DNA of 64,000 nucleotides from Streptomyces lavendofoliae (GCF_014649735.1 NZ_BMTP01000014.1:124001-188000); one strand, 5' to 3'; positions 18,067 to 26,871 are shown, counted from the first letter of the stretch. The notes: generated by a model not told the origin, from the sequence alone. Program-made: numbers and translations.

Positions 18067-18915
18067 TCAGCCGCGCAGAACCGGTGCCAGATAGGCGCGG
18101 AGCAGGGCGCGGGTCTCGGCGATCAGCTCGGGATCGCCCGGTGGGCCGGCCCGGAAGGCGAGCCGCAGCAGCGCGTCGGTGGCCTCGACCGCCACGAGGA
18201 TCTTGCGCCGCGCCATGTCGCCGCGGGGATGGCGGAGATGACCGGCGAGCAGGCCCCGGATCCGGTCGGCGACGAGGTGGTTGACGTCGTCGGGGCCGCC
18301 GCGGCGCGGGCCGGTGTGATGGGCGCCGACGGGCTCCCCGCCGCCCTCGCCGGGCTCCCTGTCCCCCTCGCCCGACCCCTCGCCCGACCCCTCGTCGGGC
18401 TCCTCGCCCGGCTCCCCGGCGCCCCCTCCCGGCCCCTCGCCACCGCCGGGGCTCCCGCCGGGCGCCGGAGCCGGATCGGGAGCCGGGCCGGGGGGCGGCG
18501 CCGCGGCCGATCCGGGAGCCGGCGCGCCGAGGGGCGCCGGACCGGGGACGCCGAAGTCGACGAGCGCGAACCCCGGCACGGTGCACCTCATGGCGATGTA
18601 CTCGTCGAGCACGCAGTCGACGGCACCGTACGCGTCGAGGCCCGGCCGCCCCGCCAGCCGGGCCGCCACGCGCTCGGCGTAGCGGTCGAGGTTGCGGTGG
18701 GCGAGCGCGGCGGCCATGGCGCGCTTGCCGGAGAAGAAGCGGTAGACCGATCCGATCGGCACGCCGGCCCGCACCGCAACGTCCCGCGTGCTCAGCTTCT
18801 CGTAACCGGCCTCCTCGATGAGCTGCGCGCAGGCGTCGAGGATCCGGGCAAGGCGCTCGGCACTGCGCCGCTGGACCGGCGCCCGGCGCAGCGGCGAGGA
18901 CGGGGGCGGGGGCAC
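18067..18915 (-). CDS. TetR-family regulator with long Pro/Gly/Glu-rich insert
   Basis: The 282-residue protein begins with a normal TetR DNA-binding domain (about residues 15-70: RLARILDACAQLIEEAGYEK, then AGVPIGSVYRFFSGKRAM). The ligand domain is interrupted at about residues 118-200 by a low-complexity stretch rich in Pro, Gly and Glu, after which helices resume with HLVADRIRGLLAGHL. TetR proteins usually have about 200 residues, so the insert explains the excess. The GTG at 18915 is chosen over longer in-frame starts; it is not certain. The adjoining molybdopterin oxidoreductase is its probable target. Confidence 0.82.
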   Translation of the reverse strand: MPPPPSSPLRRAPVQRRSAERLARILDACAQLIEEAGYEKLSTRDVAVRAGVPIGSVYRFFSGKRAMAAALAHRNLDRYAERVAARLAGRPGLDAYGAVDCVLDEYIAMRCTVPGFALVDFGVPGPAPLGAPAPGSAAAPPPGPAPDPAPAPGGSPGGGEGPGGGAGEPGEEPDEGSGEGSGEGDREPGEGGGEPVGAHHTGPRRGGPDDVNHLVADRIRGLLAGHLRHPRGDMARRKILVAVEATDALLRLAFRAGPPGDPELIAETRALLRAYLAPVLRG

Positions 18916-18983
18916 GGGTCCATGATGCCGCGCCGCGCGGCGGGAACCGGCGGCGTCCGGCCACCGTCCCAGTCCCACCCCCG

Positions 18984-19026
18984 TTGACGCGGGCTCCTTC
19001 GAATCCTACGGTCTTACATAGGATTC
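18984..19026 (+). promoter_or_regulatory. hmgA promoter and operator
   Basis: TTGACG (18984-18989) and TACGGT (19007-19012) are 17 bases apart. A perfect 8-base inverted repeat, GAATCCTA (19001-19008) and TAGGATTC (19019-19026) with a 10-base spacer, covers the -10 box and transcription start. This is the geometry of a repressor site. Confidence 0.72.
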
Positions 19027-19060
19027 CATCCGGCAGGCCGAGCTACAGGAGCGGGCGACG

Positions 19061-20383
19061 ATGACGAGCGATGTCACCGAACAGGCGAAGAAGATCGCGG
19101 AGGCTTTGGAGTACTCCACCGGATTCGGCAATGAGCACAGCTCCGAGGCCGTTCCCGGCGCTCTGCCGCTCGGCCGCAACTCGCCCCAGCGCGCACCGCT
19201 CGGCCTGTACGCCGAGCAGCTGAGCGGCTCCGCGTTCACCGAGCCGCGCGCCCACAACCAGCGCTCCTGGCTCTACCGCATCCGCCCGTCGGCCGCCCAC
19301 CCGCCCTTCACGCGCACCGACAACGGCGCTGTGCGGACCGCGCCCTTCACCGAGACCGTCCCCGACCCCAACCGGCTGCGCTGGAACCCCCTCCCGGACC
19401 CGGTGCCCGGCACCGACTGGCTGGCCGGCCTGTGGACGCTCGGCGGCAACGGCGACGCGGCGCAGCGCACCGGCATGGCGGTGCACCTCTACCACGCCGA
19501 CGCCTCCATGGACCGGGTCTTCAGCGACGCCGACGGCGAGCTGCTCATCGTCCCCGAGCGCGGCGGCCTGCTGCTCCGCACCGAGCTGGGCGATCTCGCG
19601 GCCCGCCCCGGCGAGGTCGCGCTCATCCCGCGCGGGGTCCGCTTCCGCGTCGAGCTGCTCGACGCGACGGCCCGCGGGTACGTGTGCGAGAACTACGGCC
19701 GGCCCTTCCAGCTGCCCGACCTCGGCCCGATCGGCGCCAACGGGCTCGCCAACCCCCGGGACTTCCGGGCGCCGGTCGCCGCGTACGAGGACGTGGAGGG
19801 CGAGGTGGAGGTGGTGAACAAGTTCTGCGGCAACCTGTGGACCGCGACGTACACCCACTCGCCGCTCGACGTCGTCGCCTGGCACGGCAACCACGTCCCG
19901 TACGTGTACGACCTGCGCACCTTCAACGTGATCGGGACCATCTCCTACGACCACCCGGACCCGTCGATCTTCACGGTGCTCACCTCGCCGTCCGACACCC
20001 CGGGCCTCGCGAACGTGGACTTCGTGGTCTTCGCCCCGCGCTGGCTGGTGGGCGAGGACACCTTCCGCCCGCCGTACTTCCACCGCAACGTGATGAGCGA
20101 GTACATGGGCCTGATCGAGGGCGCGTACGACGCCAAGGCCGAGGGCTTCGTGCCGGGCGGGGGCTCGCTGCACAACATGATGTCGGCGCACGGCCCGGAC
20201 CGGGAGACGTTCGACAGGGCGAGCGCGGCGGAGTTGGTGCCGCAGCGGATCGACGACGGCCTGGCGTTCATGTTCGAGACGCGCTGGCCCGTCACGGCCA
20301 CCGGGCAGGCGGCGGGCGCGGGCCACCTGCAGCGCGGGTACGACGACGTGTGGCAGGGTCTTGAGCGCCACTTTCGGCCGTAG
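19061..20383 (+). CDS. hmgA: homogentisate 1,2-dioxygenase
   Basis: The 440-residue enzyme opens the ring of homogentisate to maleylacetoacetate in phenylalanine/tyrosine catabolism, using Fe(II). The family start YSTGFGNEHSSEAVPGALP is clear. The iron ligands lie in FHRNVMSEYMG (His and Glu, about residues 345-352) and near SAHGPDRETFD (about 380). The length is normal. The ATG at 19061 follows an AGGAG site. A strong promoter with an inverted-repeat operator lies upstream, and a GntR/UTRA gene follows 12 bases after the stop, so autoregulated induction by a tyrosine catabolite is likely. Confidence 0.97.
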   Translation: MTSDVTEQAKKIAEALEYSTGFGNEHSSEAVPGALPLGRNSPQRAPLGLYAEQLSGSAFTEPRAHNQRSWLYRIRPSAAHPPFTRTDNGAVRTAPFTETVPDPNRLRWNPLPDPVPGTDWLAGLWTLGGNGDAAQRTGMAVHLYHADASMDRVFSDADGELLIVPERGGLLLRTELGDLAARPGEVALIPRGVRFRVELLDATARGYVCENYGRPFQLPDLGPIGANGLANPRDFRAPVAAYEDVEGEVEVVNKFCGNLWTATYTHSPLDVVAWHGNHVPYVYDLRTFNVIGTISYDHPDPSIFTVLTSPSDTPGLANVDFVVFAPRWLVGEDTFRPPYFHRNVMSEYMGLIEGAYDAKAEGFVPGGGSLHNMMSAHGPDRETFDRASAAELVPQRIDDGLAFMFETRWPVTATGQAAGAGHLQRGYDDVWQGLERHFRP

Positions 20384-20395
20384 TACGGAGTACCC

Positions 20396-21145
20396 GTGAC
20401 CGCTTTCGCCCCCGACTCGCTGGTCCTGAACCGCAAGCTCCCGCTGTGGTACCAGGTCTCGCAGTCCCTCCGCGCCTCCATACTCGGGCGCGCGCCGGAC
20501 GCCTCGCTGCGCCTGCCCACCGAGGAGCAGCTGGCCACGCACTACGGCGTCAGCGTCCTGACCATGCGGCAGGCGCTGAAGGAGCTGGAGGCGGAGGGGC
20601 TGATCAGCCGGCACCGGCGGCGCGGCACGTTCATCGAGCCCGGTGCCCGGCGCAGCGCGCCGCGCCGGCTGCTGGGTTCGATCGACGCGATCGTGGCCCA
20701 GCAGTCGGGCGAGCGGACGACGATCCTCGGCCACGGCGAGGACAAGGTCCCCGGTGAGCTGGCCGAACACTTCCCGGACCTGTCGGGCGTGGTCACCTAC
20801 CGGCGGCTGCGCTGCGACGGCGAGAGCGGCGAGCCGACGAACTGGGCCGAGAACGCGGTCCGGCCGGAGGTGGCGGCCCGGATCGACCTGGCCGACCTGG
20901 AGCGGTGGCCGATGACGAAGGTGCTGCGGGACGCGGTGGGGGTGCGCATCAGCCGGATCACCGACACCGTGGAGGCCCGGCTGGCGGACCCCGAGACGGC
21001 CGCCCTGCTCCAGGTGCCGCTGCTGTCGCCGATCCTGCACTACACGGGCGTGACCTACGACGAGGACGGCCGGGTGGTCGACGTGGCGCGCATCCGCTAC
21101 CGGGGCGACCGGTTCTCCTTCACCGTCACGATGGAGGCGGACTGA
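20396..21145 (+). CDS. GntR-family regulator with UTRA domain
   Basis: The 249-residue protein has an N-terminal winged helix (residues about 12-75: PLWYQVSQSLRASILG, PTEEQLATHYGVSVLTMRQALKELEAEGLI, then RRRGTFIEPG) and a C-terminal UTRA ligand-binding domain (about 85-245) typical of the HutC subfamily. The GTG start at 20396 is 12 bases after hmgA, so the two are co-transcribed. It is the best candidate to bind the inverted repeat over the hmgA promoter, although HutC-type sites usually differ from that repeat; this is inference. Confidence 0.88.
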   Translation: MTAFAPDSLVLNRKLPLWYQVSQSLRASILGRAPDASLRLPTEEQLATHYGVSVLTMRQALKELEAEGLISRHRRRGTFIEPGARRSAPRRLLGSIDAIVAQQSGERTTILGHGEDKVPGELAEHFPDLSGVVTYRRLRCDGESGEPTNWAENAVRPEVAARIDLADLERWPMTKVLRDAVGVRISRITDTVEARLADPETAALLQVPLLSPILHYTGVTYDEDGRVVDVARIRYRGDRFSFTVTMEAD

Positions 21146-21184
21146 GGAGGCGGCGGTGGAGGGGTGCGGGGGGTGGTCACTAGC

Positions 21185-22384
21185 ATGCGGGCCGTGACGG
21201 ATGACGTACCGCTGCTCGACGACCTGATGCCCTGGTCCGTGGCGCCGCTGCGGCTGGGGCGCCCGTGGGTCGTCGCCCCGGACGTACGCACCCTGCGGGC
21301 CCGCTGGGACGCGCTGGTGTCGGCCGGGGACGGCGAGCGGGAGGCCCTGTTCCGGCCCACCCGGGCACGCACGCTGACGAGTTCGGTGGCCGCGCTGCCG
21401 GGGCAGCGGACCGGGACGGCCCGGCTGGCGCGGGAGGCCGGCCCGTGCCCGCGGCCGGTGCGGCTGGCCCACGGGCCGTACGACGAGCAGTGGCTGCTGC
21501 CGGATCACCGGCTGCTGGACGCGGCCCGCCCCGAGCTGTGGCGGGTGGCCGACGAGCGGCAGCTGTTCGCCGTCGAGCAGGGGTACGTACCGCAGGCGGC
21601 GGGCCCCGGGCTGCTGGTGACGGCGGCGCTGCCGGACGGCCGCTCCCCCGCGGGCCGCCCGGGCCGTATCCGTCCGCTGTACCGGCGCCCCGGCGGGCGG
21701 GAGCCGAACGTCACGCCCGGGCTGGTGGAGCTGCTGCGCGGGCGCTACGGCACCGGGGTCGATCCCGAGGACCTGCCGGCGTGGGCACTGGTGGCCGCCC
21801 GGCCCTCCCCCGCCGGGTGCGCGGTCCCGCTGCCGGACGACCCCGCCGTCTGGGCGGCCGGGGTGGCGCTGGGCCGCCGCATGAGGGACGTCCAGCTGCG
21901 CGGCGCCCGGGGCGGGGAGCGCCCCCGGCTGCCCGGCGGGCGCCGCCCCTACGTCCGCGCCGCGCTCCCGGCCCGCCCGGAGGGCCTGGCGTACGACGTG
22001 GACGGCGAGGCGCTGCTGGTCGGCGACGGCGGCCGGATCTCGCCCGTACCGGCCGGGGCGTGGGAGTACCGGGTGGGCGGGGTGCGGGTGCTGGAGCTCT
22101 GGTTCGAGCGCCGCACCGCCCCTGCCGAGCCCGGCACCCTGGAGGCGATCCGCCCCGCCGCGTGGCCCCGGGAATGGACGTCGGAGCTGCTGGAGCTGAT
22201 CACCGTTCTGGCCCTCCAGGCCCAGCTGGAGGCGGACCGCCCGGATCTGTCCGGCACGGCGCTGCTCACCCGTGCCGAGCTCCGCGCGGCGGGCGTGCTG
22301 CCCCCGCCCGGCACGGCGCGCCGCCCCGCCTCCGTCCTGGACCAGGAGGAAGAGGGCCCCGAGGGCCAGCTGGCCCTCCTGTAG
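21185..22384 (+). CDS. orphan protein resembling part of type ISP restriction-modification enzymes
   Basis: The 399-residue protein resembles Streptomyces proteins annotated as type ISP restriction/modification enzyme. Segments such as LAHGPYDEQWLLPDHRLLDAARPELWRVADERQLFAVEQ recall the target-recognition region of those enzymes, which reads flanking strands for DNA specificity. No methyltransferase NPPY motif, helicase motor or nuclease motif was seen, so it is not a complete enzyme. The start at ATG 21185 is uncertain; GTG at 21164 or 21194 is possible. It stands between hmgA-GntR and a TetR gene without other restriction genes. Function is unresolved. Confidence 0.6.
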   Translation: MRAVTDDVPLLDDLMPWSVAPLRLGRPWVVAPDVRTLRARWDALVSAGDGEREALFRPTRARTLTSSVAALPGQRTGTARLAREAGPCPRPVRLAHGPYDEQWLLPDHRLLDAARPELWRVADERQLFAVEQGYVPQAAGPGLLVTAALPDGRSPAGRPGRIRPLYRRPGGREPNVTPGLVELLRGRYGTGVDPEDLPAWALVAARPSPAGCAVPLPDDPAVWAAGVALGRRMRDVQLRGARGGERPRLPGGRRPYVRAALPARPEGLAYDVDGEALLVGDGGRISPVPAGAWEYRVGGVRVLELWFERRTAPAEPGTLEAIRPAAWPREWTSELLELITVLALQAQLEADRPDLSGTALLTRAELRAAGVLPPPGTARRPASVLDQEEEGPEGQLALL

Positions 22385-22494
22385 CCGGTCGCGGCCGGCA
22401 GAGGCGCGCGGACGGGCACGGGCGGAGAGGCGCGCGGGGGGATGCGGGACCGGCGCGCGGCGGCCGGGAGGGACGTACCGGCTCCGGCTCGCGG

Positions 22495-23202
22495 TCAGCC
22501 GAAGGCGTCCAGCAGGCGCCGCAGCGCGCGGTCGAAGGACGCGGCGGCGTCGTCCGGCGCGGGCGCCCCGGCGAGCAGTCCGGCGAGGCGCGGGTACGTC
22601 CCGCTCGCCACCTCCCGCTTCAGGTAGGCGGCGCGCACGGCCTGTTCCTGCTCCTCGGACCACGGCAGCGAGCGGGTGCGCTCCGCGAGGGCCAGCTCGT
22701 TCGCGACGGTGGTCAGGGCGGTGCCGTTGACCATCGCGATCAGCTCCAGCTTGGCGCCGCCGGGTGCGTCGAGCGGCTCGAGGCGGCCGAGGCAGTACTC
22801 CAGGTAGCGCAGGGCGTTGGGGCTGTAGCCGTAGACGGTCGACATCACCCGGGTCAGCCACGGGTGGCGGAGCATGATGGCCCGGGTCTGCCGGCCCAGC
22901 GCCAGCATGTCGCCCTTCCAGTCGCCGACGGGTGTGTCCGGCAGGTCGTACTCGCCGCTGACCGCGTCGACCATCAGCTCGTACAGGTCCGCCTTGCCCG
23001 TCACGTAGTTGTAGAGCGACATGGTCCCGCAGCCCAGCTCGGCCGCGACCCGCCGCATGGACAGCCCGTCGACGCCGTCGGCGTCCGCGACGCCGACCGC
23101 CGCCGCGGCGATGTCCGCGCGGCGGTACGCCGGCCTGGGGCCCCGGCCCGTGCGCTCGGGGCGCGCCCAGATCACTTCCGGTACGGCCGCTCGGCCCGCC
23201 AT
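22495..23202 (-). CDS. TetR-family regulator of the adjacent ABC exporter
   Basis: The 235-residue protein has a TetR helix-turn-helix (about residues 30-75: DIAAAAVGVADADGVDGLSMRRVAAELGCG, then TMSLYNYVTGKADLYELM) and a TetR_C_1-like ligand domain. It diverges from the ABC exporter operon across a 63-base gap. That gap and the first codons of the exporter contain an inverted pair of 16-base sites built on GTAC...GTAC, the probable operators. Control of a drug exporter by its substrate is the usual arrangement for such pairs. Confidence 0.88.
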   Translation of the reverse strand: MAGRAAVPEVIWARPERTGRGPRPAYRRADIAAAAVGVADADGVDGLSMRRVAAELGCGTMSLYNYVTGKADLYELMVDAVSGEYDLPDTPVGDWKGDMLALGRQTRAIMLRHPWLTRVMSTVYGYSPNALRYLEYCLGRLEPLDAPGGAKLELIAMVNGTALTTVANELALAERTRSLPWSEEQEQAVRAAYLKREVASGTYPRLAGLLAGAPAPDDAAASFDRALRRLLDAFG

Positions 23203-23227
23203 CGCTCATCACCTCGACCACCATCCT

Positions 23228-23292
23228 AGTTACGTACAGCGTACGTAGTGCGGTACGGTCGGCGCATGACAACTACGTACGCTGTACTTAGT
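23228..23292. promoter_or_regulatory. duplicated operator spanning the ABC exporter start codon
   Basis: GTACAGCGTACGTAGT (23234-23249) is repeated as its reverse complement ACTACGTACGCTGTAC (23272-23287). The second copy lies inside the coding sequence after the ATG at 23266. A TACGGT -10 box (23254-23259) between the copies puts the transcript start at or next to the ATG, so a leaderless, tightly repressible mRNA is likely. Confidence 0.7.
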
Positions 23293-24204
23293 GAGGGTCT
23301 GGAGAAGCGCTACGGCGAGGTCCGGGCCCTGCGCGGCCTCGATCTGGCCGTCCCCGAAGGCACGGTCTGCGGGATCCTCGGGCCCAACGGCGCGGGCAAG
23401 ACCACCGCCGTACGGGTCCTGACCACGCTCACCTCCCCCGACGCCGGCAGCGCCCGCGTCGCCGGCCACGACGTGGCCCGCGAGGCCGCCGCCGTACGCC
23501 GGTCCATCGGCGTCACCGGCCAGTACGCCTCCGTCGACGGCGACCTGACCGGCCGGGAGAACCTCCGCCTGTTCGCCCGCCTGCTGCGGGCGCCCCGCGC
23601 CCGCGCCGACGACCTGCTGGAACGGTTCGGACTCGACGAGGCGGCCGGCCGCCCGGCCCGGACGTACTCCGGTGGCATGCGGCGCCGGCTGGACCTGGCC
23701 GCCAGCCTGCTCGTACGGCCCGCGGTGCTGTTCCTGGACGAGCCGACGACCGGCCTGGACCCGCACAGCCGCAACGCCATCCGGGACTCCGTGCGGGAAC
23801 TGGCGTCGCGGGGCACGACCGTGCTGCTCACCACGCAGTACCTGGAGGAGGCCGACCAGCTCGCCGACGACATCGTCCTCATCGACGAGGGGCGGGCCGC
23901 GCACACCGGCACGCCGGCGCAGCTCAAGGCGCTGATCGGCAGCTACGCCGAGGTCGTCGTCGCCGACCCGTCCGGCCTGCACGCCGCCGCGGCCGTCCTG
24001 GACCGGCTCACCGGCTCCGAGCCCGCCCTGGACGAGGAGGCCCGCACCGTGGGCGCCGTCACCACCGATCCGACCCTGACCCTGCCCCGCGTCGTGCGCG
24101 AACTGGACGCCTCGGGCGTCCTGATCGTCGACGCCACCCTCCGCCCGCCCACCCTGGACGAGGTGTTCCTCCGCCTCACCGCCCGCGAGGAGCCGACCCC
24201 ATGA
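23266..24204 (+). CDS. ABC transporter ATP-binding protein, DrrA-like
   Basis: The 312-residue protein is the ATPase of a two-gene drug exporter of the daunorubicin DrrA type. It has Walker A GPNGAGKT (about residue 38), signature YSGGMRRRLDL (about 138), Walker B AVLFLDEPTTGLD and a C-terminal about 80-residue DrrA extension. The ATG at 23266 is chosen because a -10 box lies seven bases upstream; a GTG at 23248 would fall inside the operator. Codons 3 to 8 form part of the downstream operator copy. It overlaps the permease gene by ATGA, so the two are translationally coupled. Confidence 0.93.
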   Translation: MTTTYAVLSEGLEKRYGEVRALRGLDLAVPEGTVCGILGPNGAGKTTAVRVLTTLTSPDAGSARVAGHDVAREAAAVRRSIGVTGQYASVDGDLTGRENLRLFARLLRAPRARADDLLERFGLDEAAGRPARTYSGGMRRRLDLAASLLVRPAVLFLDEPTTGLDPHSRNAIRDSVRELASRGTTVLLTTQYLEEADQLADDIVLIDEGRAAHTGTPAQLKALIGSYAEVVVADPSGLHAAAAVLDRLTGSEPALDEEARTVGAVTTDPTLTLPRVVRELDASGVLIVDATLRPPTLDEVFLRLTAREEPTP

Positions 24205-24983
24205 GCGCGGTCCTGCACGACGGCGTCGCCGTCCTCGGACGCCACCTCCAGCGCGTCCGGCACGCACCGGCGATCCTCGTCATGACCCAGACGATGCCGA
24301 TCGTCTTCCTGTTGTTCTTCGGGTACGTCTTCGGCAGCGCGCTGGCCATGCCGGGCACCGAGTACCGCGCCTTCCTGGTGCCCGGAATGCTGGTGGCCAC
24401 GGCCGCCAACGGCATCATGACCGGCATGTTCACCGCCGCCCAGGACTCCCACCGGGGCGTGATGGACCGCTTCCGCACCCTGCCGATGAGCCGGGTGGCC
24501 GTGCCGCTGGGGCAGGCGGCCGCCGATCTGGTGACCACGGCCGCCGGGCTGGTCCCGCTGGTCCTGGTGGGGCTCGCGATGGGGTGGCGGATGGACGGCG
24601 GCCCGACCGCGGCGGTGGGTGCCTTCGGGTTGCTGCTGCTGTTCCGCTTCGCCACCACCTGGATCGGCATCCTGCTGGGGCTCGCGTCCCGGAGCGAGGA
24701 GGCGGCCGGCCAGCTGGGCGGCGCCACGTTCATGCTGCCGCTGCTGTCGAACGCGTACATCCCCACCGACGGCATGCCCCGCTGGCTGCGGACGCTCACC
24801 GAGTGGAACCCGATCTCGGCGGTGGCGACGGCCGCGCGCGACCTCTTCGGCAACGCGCCCGTACCCGAGGGCGCGGCCTGGCCGGTCGCCCACCCGGTGG
24901 CCGGGTCGATCGGGTGGTCGCTGGTGCTGCTGGCGGTGTGCGTGCCGCTCGCGGTGCGCAGGTACGCCGCCGCGGAGGGGTGA
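24201..24983 (+). CDS. ABC-2 type permease, DrrB-like
   Basis: The 260-residue membrane protein has six predicted helices of the ABC-2 exporter type. A long first helix (about residues 28-48) is followed by AFLVPGMLVATAANGIMTGMF. The cytoplasmic coupling loop is DSHRGVMDRFRTLPMSR (about 85-100), and PRWLRTLTEWNPISAVATAARDLF precedes the last helix. It is translated from the ATGA overlap with the ATPase gene. The pair probably exports a hydrophobic drug-like molecule under the divergent TetR; the substrate is unknown. Confidence 0.92.
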   Translation: MSAVLHDGVAVLGRHLQRVRHAPAILVMTQTMPIVFLLFFGYVFGSALAMPGTEYRAFLVPGMLVATAANGIMTGMFTAAQDSHRGVMDRFRTLPMSRVAVPLGQAAADLVTTAAGLVPLVLVGLAMGWRMDGGPTAAVGAFGLLLLFRFATTWIGILLGLASRSEEAAGQLGGATFMLPLLSNAYIPTDGMPRWLRTLTEWNPISAVATAARDLFGNAPVPEGAAWPVAHPVAGSIGWSLVLLAVCVPLAVRRYAAAEG

Positions 24984-25017
24984 CAAAGGTGGCACGTACA
25001 CGATAGGTACGGCTGTC

Positions 25018-26214
25018 ATGAGCACTCTGCCGCTGCCCCTCGAAGGCATCACCGTCGTCGCCGTCGAGCAGGCCGTCTCCGCGCCGTTCGCCACGCGCCA
25101 GCTCGCCGACCTGGGCGCCCGGGTCATCAAGGTCGAGCGCCCGGACGGCGGTGACTTCGCGCGGGGCTACGACACCGCCGCCGGGGGCCTCGCCTCGCAC
25201 TTCGTGTGGTGCAACCGGGGCAAGGAGTCGGTGGCGGTGGACCTCAAGGACCCGCGCGGCATCGATGTCGTCCGCCGCCTGGTCGCGGGCGCGGACGTGT
25301 TCGTGCAGAACCTGGCGCAGGGGGCGGCGGCCCGGCTCGGCCTGGACGCGGCGACGCTGTGCGCGGTCCACCCGCGGCTGGTGGCGGTGGACATCTCGGG
25401 GTACGGGGCGGGCGGCCCGTACGCGCACAAGCGGGCGTACGACATGCTCGTGCAGTGCGAGGCGGGGCTCGTGTCGGTCACCGGGACGCCCGACCGGCCC
25501 GTCAAGGCGGGGATCCCGGCCGCCGACGTCGCGGCGGCCATGTACGCCTTCTCCGGGGTGCTGGCGGCTTTGCTGCGGCGGACGACCACGGGGCGGGGCG
25601 GCCCGGTGGAGATCTCCATGCTGGAGTCGCTCACGGAGTGGATGGGCCACCCCCTGCACCACGGGATGCACGGCGGCGAGGCCCCGGCCCGTACGGGGGT
25701 CGCGCACGCCGTCATCGCGCCCTACGACGCGTACCCGACGGCCGACGGGGGCCAGGTGCTGCTGTCGGTGCAGAACGACCGGGAGTGGCGACGGCTCGCC
25801 GAACTGGTGTTGGGCCGCCCCGAGTTGGGGGACGACCCGGCGTTCGCCACCAACACGGCGCGGGTGGCGCACCGGGCGAGGACGGACGCGGTGGTGGGCG
25901 AGGCGCTGGCCGGGCTGGCCACGGCGGAGGCGATCGACCGCCTGGAGGCGGCGGGCATCGCGTGCGCCCGCCTCAACTCGGTCGCGGACGTGGCGGCCCA
26001 CCCACAGCTCGCGGCCCGTGACCGCTGGCGGGAGGTGGACACGGCGGTGGGCCCGCTGCGGGCGATGCTCCCGCCGATCACGCTTCCGGGGGGTCCGGAG
26101 TCACGGATGGGCGCGGTGCCCGCACTGGGCGAGCACACGGAAGCGGTGCTGCGGGAGCTGGGCGTCCCGGAGGACGTCCGTGTCGAGCTGCGGCGGGAGC
26201 GGGTGGTGGCGTGA
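25018..26214 (+). CDS. CaiB/BaiF family CoA-transferase
   Basis: The 398-residue protein is a class III CoA-transferase. Landmarks are an N-terminal LEGITVVAVEQAVSAPFATRQLADLGARVIKVE, a GKESVAVDLKDPRG segment, and the AYDMLVQCEAGLVSVTG region containing the aspartate that forms the acyl-CoA anhydride (about residue 142). The C-terminal domain contains IACARLNSVADVAAHPQL and a late LGEHTEAVLRELG segment. The length is normal. It begins 34 bases after the permease stop and may be read through from it or have its own promoter. The carboxylic acid partner is unknown. Confidence 0.92.
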   Translation: MSTLPLPLEGITVVAVEQAVSAPFATRQLADLGARVIKVERPDGGDFARGYDTAAGGLASHFVWCNRGKESVAVDLKDPRGIDVVRRLVAGADVFVQNLAQGAAARLGLDAATLCAVHPRLVAVDISGYGAGGPYAHKRAYDMLVQCEAGLVSVTGTPDRPVKAGIPAADVAAAMYAFSGVLAALLRRTTTGRGGPVEISMLESLTEWMGHPLHHGMHGGEAPARTGVAHAVIAPYDAYPTADGGQVLLSVQNDREWRRLAELVLGRPELGDDPAFATNTARVAHRARTDAVVGEALAGLATAEAIDRLEAAGIACARLNSVADVAAHPQLAARDRWREVDTAVGPLRAMLPPITLPGGPESRMGAVPALGEHTEAVLRELGVPEDVRVELRRERVVA

Positions 26215-26342
26215 CGCGCCCCGGCGGCCTCCGCGAGGAGGATCCGGCACGGCCCCACCCCGGCCGGACGCCGACGGCGCATCGTGGCCGGGACGAGGTG
26301 CGCGGTGACTTCCGAGGGGTGCGGGCGGGCGGGGCGGCGTCG

Positions 26343-26606
26343 TCAGGCGTGGTTGCCGAAGAGCGAGCGGCGCAGGCGGCGCAACGGCGCGAAGAGCCGG
26401 ACGCGCGCGCTCTTGCTCATACGGGTGTGGGCGACATCACGTGACGTCAACTCCCGCATCAGCAAGGTCGCTTCGGCCGACTCGCGCTGCGGGACGGCCG
26501 GACCGCCCAGCACCGCGAGGTGGCGGTCGAGGCGCGTACTGGTCGCGCTGCTCCCGCACGTGATGGCAGGCACCCGAGGCCTGCTGCGCACCGTTATCTG
26601 TTCCAT
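26343..26606 (-). CDS. small conserved Streptomyces protein, unknown function
   Basis: The 87-residue basic protein begins MEQITVRSRPRVPAITCGSS and ends in an arginine-rich segment. No domain is recognised. The ATG at 26606 has GGGGAG five bases upstream and the composition looks like a real coding region; longer in-frame versions lack a ribosome site. Similar short proteins are, from memory, widespread in Streptomyces, but no function is known to me. It stands alone between the CoA-transferase and the SGNH esterase terminator. Confidence 0.6.
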   Translation of the reverse strand: MEQITVRSRPRVPAITCGSSATSTRLDRHLAVLGGPAVPQRESAEATLLMRELTSRDVAHTRMSKSARVRLFAPLRRLRRSLFGNHA

Positions 26607-26871
26607 GTCACTCCCCACCCGTACGAGGGCACCCGGCCGCTGCAGATTAACCCTATCGTCCCCGCATCTCATGCGTGTATCCCGGTAAAGGGATTCACCA
26701 CACATGTACGAGGGTTGACGACTACCCTCCGAATGCGAGTGATTCCAGGGCGAGTTGGACAGGTGTGTCGTGGTCGGCTTGCACCGGCTTGCGATCAATG
26801 CCCGAAGTGCCGTTTGTCGTGGGCGCGGTGGCGCGCCGCCACCGCGCTCGGAGGCGGGGCGGGACGCACAA

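Noticed and set aside
15773..18964. A 1063-codon frame suggesting a TetR-oxidoreductase fusion
   Set aside because: The first about 330 codons are a shadow of the TetR gene in another frame; the oxidoreductase starts at 17971 with a good ribosome site.
26211..26444. A 77-codon frame starting at the CoA-transferase stop
   Set aside because: The composition is like shadow frames, it overlaps the better-supported minus-strand gene at 26343-26606, and it has no recognisable product.
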